Part shown: piece by piece, positions 23,401 through 35,400 of the stretch
Layout of the letters: every line of letters starts with the position of its first letter
Position numbering within the stretch: position 1 is the stretch's first letter
Source of the DNA: Eublepharis macularius
Lineage: Eukaryota; Chordata; Lepidosauria; Squamata; Eublepharidae
DNA length: 64,000 bases
Direction of reading: 5' to 3'
Assembly: GCF_028583425.1 (NCBI RefSeq)
Contig: NC_072796.1
Span: 130,545,464 to 130,609,463, forward strand
Notes under the pieces: model-generated
Databases searched by the model: none
What the model was told of the DNA's origin: nothing
The model's input: the letters and a program-made list of their open reading frames with translations, nothing else
Made by a program: the position numbers and the translations under genes

Positions 23401-26400
23401 GAGAATTCAGCAGATAACATAAAGCACATCCTCTTCTGCATTCAATCATCCTTTTGTCTATGCAGTCAGGGAGTTAAGGAACAGAAAAACAGGCTTTGCT
23501 CAAGTTTTCAAAGACAGAAGAACAGTTCTAAGACTTAAACGTATTAGGTTTTGAATATCCAGGGATTCTGAGTTAGTTCTTGCCAGGATCTTCTAAACCC
23601 CCAGAGGTAGCCCTATGTGAAGTCATAAGAAAGAAGAATGTGCTCTTAGAAATCCACTGAGTAGGACTTGATCACCAGGAAGAAACAGAAGAGGAAAGCC
23701 CTAAGACTAAGGTTGTCAACTCCAGTTTGAGAAATTTCTGGAAATTTGGAGGTACAGCCCTGGAGGGTGGGTTTATGGAGAGGAGGGAATGGTATAATGC
23801 ATAAAGTCCATTCTCTAAAGTAGTCATTTTCTCCAGGGGAACTGATTTCTGTTGTCTGGAGATCAGTTTAATTTTGGGTTTATCTCCAGGTCCCTCCTGG
23901 AGGTTGGCACTGATAGCCATGATGTTGGCTTTTTAGCAGGGAGCTGCTCTAGATTCCTGTTTACTCCATAAGCATGTAACCTGCAAAGACAGACTTTTTA
24001 ATTATGTTAAGCAACTTAACACCTATAGGGAGTGAGAATATTGTCTGCCTATTGAACGCTGACCAGTGCTGATGAATTCTAATTCAAAATAAACACCAGT
24101 CAATTCACAGGAAAAGCTCATATCAACAATTCATTAAAGATTAATAATAGTACGTATATCCAGGGCTTTTTTTTTCTGGGAAAAGAGGTGGTGGAACTCA
24201 GTGGTGGAATTCAAGACCTCACAATGACATCACTTAAATCCATGTAGAGGTGGTAGAACTCAAGGCCGCACAATGACATCACTTTGGATCAGCTGGAACA
24301 AGGGGGGAGTTTTTAAAAGTTTAAATTGCCCTTGGTGAAAATGGTCACATGGCTGGTGGCCCCGCCCCATGATCTCCAGACAGAGGGGAGTTTAGATTGC
24401 CCTCCGCGCCACTCCAGCGGCACGGAGGGCAATTTAAACTCCCCTCTGTCTGGAGATCAGTGGGCGGGGCCACCAGCCATGTGACCATTTTTAAGAGGTG
24501 CCGGAACTCCGTTCCACTGTGTTCCCACTGAAACAAAGCCCTGCATATATCGATGCTAAACAACAATCTGGCAATCCAGATAGAGATTGGTCTGTGAATA
24601 CTGAGAAAAGAAACATGGCCTGCTCAGTGATTTGAAACGCTTTTGATGGAGAATTGCTTTACAAACAGCAGGTCCTTGAGAAAGATTTTCTTTGGAAACG
24701 AGGCTGTCAAGCCAGTTCCTTGTAGGACGGGGTCATGGAAACTTTTCTGTCCTGCAAGTAACAAGAGACAATAAGCACTTGAGTCACTTTAACGTCTTAA
24801 GAACATAAGAACATAAGCAAAGCCATGTTGGATCAGGCCAGTGGCCCATCCAGTCCAACATTCTGTCACACACAGTGGCTAGAAATCCAGTGCCATCTAA
24901 AGGACTGTCAGTGAGGCCAGGACACCAGAAGCCCTCCCACTGCCTTCCTTCCAGCACCAAGACAACAGAGCACCACCTCCCCACAAAGAGAATACCATCT
25001 ATCTCCTGTGGCTAATAGCCACTGATGGACCTCTGCTCCATATATTTGTCCAGTCCCCTCTTGAAGCTGGCAATGCTTGTAGCTGCCACCACCTCCTGTG
25101 GCAACGAATTCCATGTGTTTATCACCCTTTGTGTAAAGTAGTATTTTCTTCTATCTGTTCTAACCCGACTGCTCAATAATTTCATAGAGTGCCCACGAGT
25201 TCTTGTATTGTGAGAAAGGGAGAAAAACACATCTTTCTCTACCTTCTCTAACCCGTGCATTATCTTGTAAACCTCTATCATGTCTCCCCTCAGTCGTCTT
25301 TTCTCCAGGCTAAAGAGCCCCAAGCGCCTCAATCTTTCCTCATAGGGAAAGTGTTCCAACCCTTTAATCATTTTAGTTGCCCTTCTCTGTACTTTTTCCA
25401 GTGCTATGATATCTTTTTTAAGGTGTGGCGACCAGAACTGTACACAGTACTCCAAATGAGGCCTCACCATCGTTTTATACAGAGGCATTATGATACCGGC
25501 TGATTTGTTTTCAATCCCTTTCCTAATAACCCCTAGCATAGCATTAGCTTTTTTTATGGCAGTCGCACACTGTGCTGACGTTTTTAGTGAGTTATCTATC
25601 ATGACTCCAAGATCTCTCTCTTGGTCAGTCTCCGCCAGTTCAGACCCCATCAACTTGTATTTATATTTTGGATTTTTGGTTCCAATGTGCATTACTTTGC
25701 ACTTGGCTACATTGAACCTCATTTGCCACATGGATGCCCACTCTTCTAGCCTCGACAGATCCCTTTGGAGTGCCTCACAATCCTCTCTGGCTTTCACCAC
25801 CCTGAACAATTTCGTGTCATCTGCAAATTTAGCCACTTCACTGCTTAATCCCAATTCCAAATCATTAATAAACAAGTTAAAAAGCATTGGACCCAATACC
25901 GACCCCTGTGGCACCCCACTGCTCACCACCCTCCACTGTGAGAAGTGCCCGTTTATACTCACTCTCTGTTTCCTATTAATTAGCCAGTTTTCGATCCACA
26001 AGAGGACTTGGCCCTTTATCCCATAGCTACTGAGCTTACTTAGGAGCCTTTGATGAGGAACTTTGTCAAAAGCTTTCTGGAAGTCAAGATAAACAATATC
26101 TATCGGGTCTCCCTTGTCCACTTGTTTGTTCACTCCCTCAAAGAACTCTAACAGATTGGTGAGACAAGATCTTCCCTTACAGAACCCATGCTGAGTTTTC
26201 CTCATCAGCTTTTGGTCATCAATGTGCCCACTAATTTTATTTTTGATAATAGTTTCCACCAACTTACCCGGTATTGACGTCAGGCTGACTGGCCTGTAAT
26301 TTCCCGGATCTCCCCTGGAACCTTTTTTAAAGATGGGGACAACATTAGCTACCTTCCAGTCCTCAGGAACAGATGCAGAGTTTAATGACAGATTACATAT

Positions 26401-29400
26401 TTTTGTGAGGAGATCTACAAGTTCACACTTGAGTTCTTTCAGAACTCTTGGATGTATGCCATCTGGGCCCGGTGATTTATCAGTTTTTAAATTATCTAGC
26501 AGTCGCATAACCTCCTCTCTCGTCACCTCAATGTGACTCAGGTCTTTCAAAACCCCTCCCAAAGTCAGTGCTTCCGGAGTGGGCATGCACTTCTTATCTT
26601 CCACAGTGAAGACAGAAGCAAAGAACGCATTCAGCTTCTCGGCCATTTCCCTATCACCCTTTAGTAATCCTTTTACGCCTTGGTCATCCAAGGGCCCCAC
26701 TGCCTCCCTAGCTGGTTTCCTACTTCTAATATATTTAAAGAATTGTTTATTGTTTTTCTTTATGTTCTTTGCAATATGCTCCTCATATTCCCTTTTTGCC
26801 TGTCTGATCACAGACTTGCACTTTTTTTGCCACAGCTTATGCTCCTTTTTATCAACCTCACTCCGACTAGTTTTCCACTGCCTAAAAGAATCCTTTTTAC
26901 CTTTTACAGCTTCTATTACATTGCTTGTTAACCATGCTGGCCTTTTCCTAAACCTATTTGTGCCTTTCCTAACCAGCGGTATATATTTAATTTGAGCTTC
27001 CAGGATTGTAGTTTTAAATAGTCTCCAAGATTCCCCAAGTGTTTTGACCTTTTTTACTTTCCCTTTCAGTTTCTTCTTCACGTACCCCCTCATCTCAGAA
27101 AAGTTACCCCTTTTGAAGTTAAACATGGCTGTGTTGGTCTTATTTGGCAATTTCCTATTTATACATATGTTGTACTCAATAACATTATGGTCACTGTTCC
27201 CAAGTGGTGCAATCACATTTACATCTCTCACCAGGTCTTCAGCATTACTGAGGACCAAATCCAGGATCACCTCTCCCCTAGTAGGTTCTGTAACCATCTG
27301 TTCCATAGCACAGTCATTGAGACAGTCTAGAAACTCACTTTCTCTCCCCCGATTCGAACACCCATTGGCCCAGTCAATGTGTGGGTAGTTAAAATCACCC
27401 ATTACAACACAGTTTTTTTGTTTAGCAGCCATCTTTAATCCTGTCATCATTTTATAATCCTCCTCTATTTTCTGATCTGGAGGGCGATAACAAACTCCCA
27501 CAGTTAAGTTTCCATTTGGGCCCGTAATTTCAACCCATAGCATTTCCAGAAGCGAATCTAATTCAGTTACCTTCTCAATCTTACTGGAATGTATACCTTC
27601 TCTGACATATAGAGCCACCCCACCACCAACCCTTCCCTCCCTATCCTTCCGATATAATTTATATCCAGGAATCACCGTGTCCCACTGATTTTCCTCATCC
27701 CACCAAGTTTCTGATATGCCCACAATGTCTATGGATTCGCCCAACACTAAACATTCCAGCTCCCCAATTTTACCTCGGACACTTCTAGCATTTGTATATA
27801 AACACCTGTAACTTCCCCGGCACACTTTGCCTCGAGACGTAGTTAGGTCATCTGCACTGTTTGTCTCCATCTCAGTTGACAACTCTAATCTATCTCCCTG
27901 TAGAAGTGTTATACCTAGCCCTTCATCTCTCTGAGATGAACCATCCTGAACCAGAGACACTTTATCTCTTGTCGGCTTTCCCCTAGCATTTAGTTTAAAA
28001 ACTGCTCTGCCACCTTTTTGATTTTAAGTGCCAGCAGCCGGGTTCCTTCTCGGGACAAGTGGAGACCGTCTCTCTTGTACAGCTCCCGCTTGTCCCAAAA
28101 AGAATCCCAGTGCCTAACAAACTTGAACCCTTCCTCCCTACACCATCGTCTCATCCACGCATTGAGACTCCTGATCTGCGTTTGTCTCTCTGGCCCTGCG
28201 CGTGGAACAGGTAGCACTTCTGAGAAGGCTACCTTGGAGGTCCTGGCCTTGAGTCTCCTGCCTAACAGCCTAAATTTTTGTTCCAAGACCTCACGACTGC
28301 ATTTCCCAACATCGTTGGTTCCAACATGGACCACGACCGCTGACTCTTCCCCAGCACTATCTACCAGCCTATCTATAACACGCGTAATGTCCGCTACCTT
28401 CGCACCAGGCAGGCAAGTCACCATACGGTCAGAACGCGGTTGTGCCACCCAGCTATCTACTTGTCTAAGGATCGAATCACCAACTACCAAGAGCCTCCCT
28501 CCCGCCCCACCCAGGGATGGTTCCTTGATGCGAAAGGAAACCTGCTCACCAACTGAAGAAGAGGTCCCTTCTGAGGGCATGTTCCCCTTATCCTCAGTAC
28601 AGTGCCCTGATTCCACAAGATCCTCATTCTCCTTGACAACAAGAACGCTGCCATTTTTAGAGTGGGACACATCTATCCTGTCCCTGAGAATCTTGTCCTC
28701 GTGCCTATCTAACTGTCTCCGCTTCTCCAGGTCAGCCACCTTGGCCTCAAGGGTACGTACTCGTTCCCTGAGAACCAGGAGCTCCTTGCAGCGAGCACAC
28801 ATCCAGGACTTCTGACCAGAAGGCAGATTGTCATACATGTGACACTCAGTGCAATACACTGGAAAGCCCCCAACCCCCTGCTGGCATTCTGACTTCATTA
28901 TTCTGTTTTAGGAATAACACAGAAAGAGGAAAGAAAACGGCTATGATCCCCCGGCTAAGAGCCACAGGCCAAGAGCCCTTTAGCTCTCGCCCTTCGGCTC
29001 GCGCCAAAGGTTCGCGCCCCTGCCCAGTAGTTGCCTTTTCAATGCAAAAGGTCACTTCCTGCTAAGCACAGGAGGTGAGCACAAAGGGTGTGTGTGGCTT
29101 GTACTCCAGCAACCCCCAGCAGCCTTACAAACACACTCACCCTCAAACACAATCAAGCCCAAACACACACAGCCTCAAAACTACTCTCAAATCAACACAA
29201 AACTACACACAAAAAGCCCCAAAGCTAGAGAGGACCACCCTTAGCTTCTCAGCTTAACCCACCACAGCCAAGAAAGGCAAAAAGCCCTTACCTCCTCTAG
29301 CAGCTGCAGACCATGTGCTCCTGAGCCCAGGTGACTCTGCTCTGCTCTGTCTTACTGGGCTTCTCTCATGCCACAGATTATTGACTTAGCTTTAGAAATT

Positions 29401-32400
29401 ATATTTCTATTTATTAACACTCTTTGTGCCTGTATCTATGATGATTCATCTCTATTTATATACTGGATTACCAGACAGTTGTTTAGCATTGATATATGCA
29501 CTATTATTTATCTTTAATGAATTGTTTTTTAAAAAAATAGTTTCAAAATAGAAGGGGTACAGAAAGAAGAGGGGGAGATACAGGGTCAAAGGAGGGGTAG
29601 GATTTTGCACTACAAGAGTTATTAAAATATAGAGTACTCAAAACATGTCTTATTCAGAGTTAATCAATATTAAAATAAAGAATACATATACTATCCCAGC
29701 TACTGTATATTTTCACATTTACCTTCCCAAACTAAATACATCACACAATCTACCTCGTCATTAATATTTGCCCATTTCCATCTTATCATAGCTGTATATT
29801 CAATATTTAACAATATATCAATATATAATCTGCGTTCCATTATTCCTGCACTATTTCATCTTAACTCTTTATATAACTGATTAATATAGCAATCCTCTCT
29901 ACTTGTCCCTAACTTTATCAATGTTTCCAAATCTACAAACTATTTTAGCAATTAAATATTTGTTTATATATTCATACCTTTCTCCCCTTGTTAGGCTATA
30001 AGCTCTTATAAGCTATATGCAATATCTTTAATGAATTGTTGATAAGAGCTTTTCCTGTTACTTGACTGGTGTTTATTTTGTTTATTGGCTTTATTTGCAT
30101 TAGTTAGTAGATTACGGTGTTGGTCTTTACAGTCATTATCATTCTCTCTTTGGCTTGTTGGTGAATTCTAATTCAGCAACTTCCCATTAGAGTCTCCCTT
30201 TGAAGTTCCTTTCACGGAGAATGCCGACTTTCAATCCAGCTTTCAGGGACTCTTTGTTTTTAGATCATTCCATGTTTATCAAGGCAGAAGTACTTCCATG
30301 CACCACAGATTGTCTTGGGATCCTTGCTGGAAGGCCAAATGGGTGTTAATTTTGCAAAAAGTGTAGCGGCGATATCCTGAGTTTAATAATCTCGCTCCTT
30401 GCCGCAGGTTTGTCCTTCTGCCAGCTGCAAAAGCAGCAGATTTTGATCAGCCGCTACATCAATAGCAGTGCAACGCCCTACATCCCACAATGTCTGGATT
30501 CTGGGGACTTTGACCCGATACAGTGTGACGTGGGCCTGCGGCAGTGCTGGTGTGTGGACACGGAAGGGATGGAAATTTATGGCACAAGGCAGAGAGGGAA
30601 ACCAACACGATGTAAGTAATGTTGCAGGGAAAAAATAATTATTAATTTAAACCAGGGTTAGCTGCTATGGTTTCATTCTTTTCTTAGCACTGTCCAGCCA
30701 GATTCTGGGACTGAGAACTGCTGTTTCATAAAGGGATTAAGAAGTTCAACTAGAAATCTCTCAGCTCTGTCTGTTTGATGTGTAAAGATGCCCCTCTAAT
30801 AACTACTGGAAGCTTGTGAGATCATGAACTCTCAATCACTCCAGTCCTGGCCCATCTATACTGGCTCGCAATCTGTTTCTGGGCACAATTTAAGACCTTG
30901 ACTGTTAAAACCCTACATGGCTTGGGACCATAGGGTTGCTAACTCTGGATTGGGACTCCTTTTGCAGAGCTTCTGATTGACCACTGAAAATCTGATTAGC
31001 TGTGCAAATTAAAATAATGTTTCTGCAGCAGCTGTCCACCGCAGTACTGTTTTTTATTCTCATGTTTTCTCCTCTTCCTCAATGTATTTTTTAAAAATTT
31101 GTCCCCTGCGCTTGGGCTTCCTCTGTGGTTGGCTAGGCCTCCTCTGGTGCCCATTTTATGGTGTCAGAATTCCAAAGATGCCCATGGGCTCAAAAAGGTT
31201 GAGGTTCCCCCGAATTGTGTGAAAGTATCATTGTAGCTGAAGTTACGTGCTTGACTTTTAGGCCCTGGGAAATGTGAGATCCGAGACCGTCGTATTCTGC
31301 ACGGCGTTGGGGAAAAGAGTCCGCCGCAATGCTCAGCTGATGGGGAATTTCTGCCTGTCCAGTGCAAATTTGTCAACAGGACAAACATGATGGTTTTTGA
31401 TCTCCTTCATCATTTTAACAGGTAGGGAAAACAGACCTTCATAAATTGCTTACAGGGTATCAGAATGCTTTGGGCTGTTTCTTCCCCCGTTTCACTAAAT
31501 ATGAGCAGTCAGTGTGATGCGGTGGCAAAAAAGGCAAACTCAGTCTTGGGTTGTATCAAAAGGGCCATTGCATTGAAATCGCAGGAGGTCACAGTCCCTC
31601 TCTAAACTGCCTTGGTCAGGCCACACCTGGAGTATTGTGTGCAGTTCTGGAGGCCCCACTTCAAAAAGGATGTGGACAAAATTGAGAGGGTGCAGAGGAG
31701 AGCGACGAGGATGATCAGGGGTCTGGAGACTGAGCCCTACGAGGAAAGGCTGAGGGCTTTGGCAATGTTTCGTTTGGAGGAGATTGAGGGGGGACGTTAT
31801 TGTTTTTTTTAAATATTTGTCATGTGGAGGAGGGCAGGGAGCTGTTGCAGTTGGCAGCAGAGGTTAGGACCCGAAGCAATGGGCTTAAATTACATGCAGA
31901 AAGGTACTGGCTGGATATTAGGAAGAACTTTTTCATGGTCAAAGTAGGAATCAGCTACCTAGGGAGGTGGTGAGCTCCCACACTTGTGCATTCTCTGTTA
32001 CCCCCTTATGAAATGGCCTGCCTGAGGAGTGCAGGAAAACTCCCACTTTTCTGGCATTTTGCAAACTTATGCAAACCTGAATAACTCAAGAGGGCTTTTT
32101 TTATACAGGTAATAAGGCTGTGCTGAAATGAAACAGTTCAGAAAGAGGTTTTGGGAAAAGAAAAGGGCCGTTTTCACATGCCCCTGTAACGCTCCGGAAA
32201 ATCGTGCAAAACTCTTGGCATGAAGCATCTTCCTAGCACGATGGCATCAGAAATCATGCCATTAAATGGGATCATGATGGGAAATCATGCTAGGAAGACA
32301 CTTCGTGCCGTGAGTTTTGCTCGATTTTCCAGAGGTTATGGGCGTATGAAAATGGCCAAGGTCTGTGGGACTATACCACTATGTACAGTATGCATTATCT

Positions 32401-35400
32401 GTTGCAGTATGTATTATCCTAATAGTTGGCCTTTAAAGTGCTACCAGACCCAAACCTCGCTCTTTCACTACAGACCAATACGGCTCCCCACTTGAAATGA
32501 TCTTACTTATGCAATTTCTGTATCATTTAACATGTCGTGTTAATACTTATGCTTTGTTCCCTCTTTGTATCAGATTTCTGCTTGGCTTCAGATTTCTACA
32601 AGCCAAACCCTATTCCGTTGCTTATAAAATGTCCCATCCTATTGATTGTATCGACTTATGCTGTGTAATCTCAGTGAGAAAGATGGACTATAATTAATGA
32701 AATAAATAAATAAATAAAAATAAGAAAGTATCACAACAACAACAACATTAAATTTATATACCGCCCTTCAGGACAACTTAATGCCCACTCGAAGCGGTTT
32801 ACAAAGTATGTCATTATTATCCCCACAACAAAACACCCCGTGAGGTGGGTGGGGCTGAGAGAGCTCTGAGAGAGCTGTCACTGACTCAAGGTCACCCAGC
32901 TGGCTTCAAGTGGAGGAGTGGGGAATCAAACCCAGATCTCCAGTTGAGAGTCCCACGCTCTTAACCGCTATACCAAACTGGCTCTCAGACAAGATTCAGA
33001 CCAGATTCAGCAGAAACCTTCTAATCCATACTATAGTTTCAGGTTGGTAGCTGTCTTGGTCTGTAGTAGAAGAGCAAGATTTGGGGCCAGCAGCACCTTA
33101 AAGCTTGAGGCTATCGTACTTTGATCACATCATGAGAAGACAAGATTCTGGAAAAGTCAGGCTAGAAAAAGTGGAAGACAGCGGGAAAAGAGGAAGACCC
33201 AAAATGAGATGGCTGGACTCAATCAAAGAAGCCACATCCTCCAGTTTGCAGGATCTGAGCAAGTCTGTTAATGATAGGATGTTTTGGAGGTCTTTCCTTC
33301 ATAGGGTCGCCATAGGTCGGAGGCGACTTGATGGTACATAACAACAACAGCACCAACTAGATTTCTAGAGTATGAGCTTTTGAGAATCAAAACTCCATTC
33401 TTCAGATATATTTATACTTCCACTTCTAAATATATCTGATAAAGGGGCCTCTGACTCTTGAAAGCTCATATCCTGGAAATCTAGTTGGGCTTTAAGGTGC
33501 TACTGGACCCAAATCTTGCTCTAATCCATACCGTGTCCCCCTGAACTGTGTGAAGTACTGATTTATGCCACTAGAGGGCAGGGAAGTATTAATGCCGTAA
33601 AATTGAGTTACAGCTGATGAAATTGAGCTCTGGCTCAAGAAGAACACTTACACTGGAATAAATGTTGTTAATCTGAATAATGTTTGGTTATTCCGCTATC
33701 AAAAGAATTCTGAGTCAAACTGATGATAAAAACTAAACTGTTCCTGCACCCCTGAGCTCTGGCTTGCTCAAATAATTTCGTATAAGTAACTGGCCGGCAG
33801 ATTAGGATCTTTGAATGCAGCAGTTGCGTAAGTTGGAATGTGACAGTGAAAATAACTTCTGGGTTACTTGTGGGACAAGAATCTTTAGGAAACTCTCTTG
33901 AGTATGTGGAGTTTTCTAAGCTGTGTTTCAAGACATTCGGAGAATTATCTGGCTTTGGGTCTCAAGAAGGAGAAGTGGGGGCTGCAGCACGCAGGGCCAA
34001 TGGGGGTGGTATGTCCTCGGGTGGCACACCAAATGCATCCAGTCTCTGATTTAAAAAGTTAACAAAAAGGAGTCTTGTGGAGTGTTGGGGACTCACAGAT
34101 GCATTGTGGCACTTGATTTTGAGGACCAGAGCTCCACTTCACCAAGGGTTTGATCTTCAACGTATGTGGCCGTGGAACTCCAGTACCTGAAAGCTAATGC
34201 CACAATGCATGTGCTATTAAGTGTTTTTGCTGAAACAGAGCAAGATTTGGGCCCAGTAACACCTTAAAGACCAATTAGACGTCCAGGACATGAGCTTTCT
34301 AGTGTCAAAGCTCCCTTCTTCAGATATGTGTATAAATATAGCTGAAGAAGGGAGCTTTGACTCTGGAAAGTTCATGCCCCGGACATCTGATTGGTCTTTA
34401 AGGTGCTACTGGACCCAAATCTTGTTCTTCTGCTGCTGACCAACATGGCTACCCACCTGAAACTTTATTGAAATAGTCTCATGCGGCTACTGCTGTGACA
34501 CTTGACATCCAAGAAGACAAAAACAGTAATGTAGTTGCTCATGTGTCAAGAATCAATCTGTAGGTATGTCCACACACCTCTGTCCCATCACAGTGATGAT
34601 TTTGGGTCCGGATGCAGACAACAGTGTGTCCCCCCCCCCTCCTCCAAGTGTTGGTGGTATAAAAATTCAGCCAAAGTTGACCATTTTTTATTTTCGTTGG
34701 GTCAACCGGAGTGTCTAAGTGGCTAGCCTGACCCTACCAGATCTCAGAGTACTCACAGATACATGGGATGGTTGATAACATATAGCAGATCCAGCATCTT
34801 ATGACAAATTGCATTTGGGTGGTGCAGCTTCTGTAGAAATGCCAAAAGGGGTGGCGATATCACTAACCTTGCCATTGCAACGGGTTGGTTTTCCTTGTAG
34901 ATTCCCGGAAGCGTTCCTGACGTTCAGTTCCTTTAGAACTTCTTTCCCGGAAATCTCCGGCTACTGCTACTGTGCAGACAGTTTGGGGCGGGAGCTGGAA
35001 GAGACAGGTGAGAGTTTGACCGATCTGCCTCTGCATGCGTCTCAACTTGAAGTTTGAAACAGAGGAGTCAGCTGGCATGGAGGGGAGGGAGAGAGAGGGT
35101 TGGGTCCTACCATGGAGTTGGAGCCAAAGGTAGACGTCCAATTATGGAAGGAGTCCACTTGTGAGATGAAGAATTCTTCTACTTCTAGAAAGAGTGTTCA
35201 GGCCTATGAGTGGAGGGACACCTGTGGATTTATAGTGGCCAACCTCCAGGAAGGGCCTGGCGGTCTCGCACAATTTCATCTGATCTCTAGACTTCAGAGA
35301 TCAGTCCCCCTGGAGTAAAATGGCTGCTTTGGAGCGAGTCTCTATGGTATTATGATCTCACTGAGGTCTCTCCTCTCCCCAAGCCCTGCCTTCTCCAGGC

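Larger units (their letters stand above)
24797..29390 (-). mobile_element. Near full-length CR1 LINE in TG intron 3
   Basis: The minus strand carries a GC-rich 5' UTR (from about 29,390; limit approximate), ORF1 (27990-28898), ORF2 (to 25012) and a 3' UTR of about 215 nt ending in repeated TTATGTTC, the usual CR1 tail (plus strand near 24798-24825). Both frames are free of stops, so the copy looks young. CR1 elements move by target-primed reverse transcription and usually leave little or no target duplication; none was found. It is antisense to TG and lies about 1 kb before exon 4. Confidence 0.92.

Noticed and set aside
27871..27960. GTG as the start of CR1 ORF2
   Set aside because: The open frame begins earlier and GTG is not a normal eukaryotic start. 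The first ATG in frame is at 27870; the extra codons are kept only as open frame.
25490..28815. Plus-strand frames of 178, 138 and 265 codons in this interval
   Set aside because: They are shadows of the CR1 ORFs on the opposite strand; composition is hydrophobic or Ser-rich with no family resemblance.
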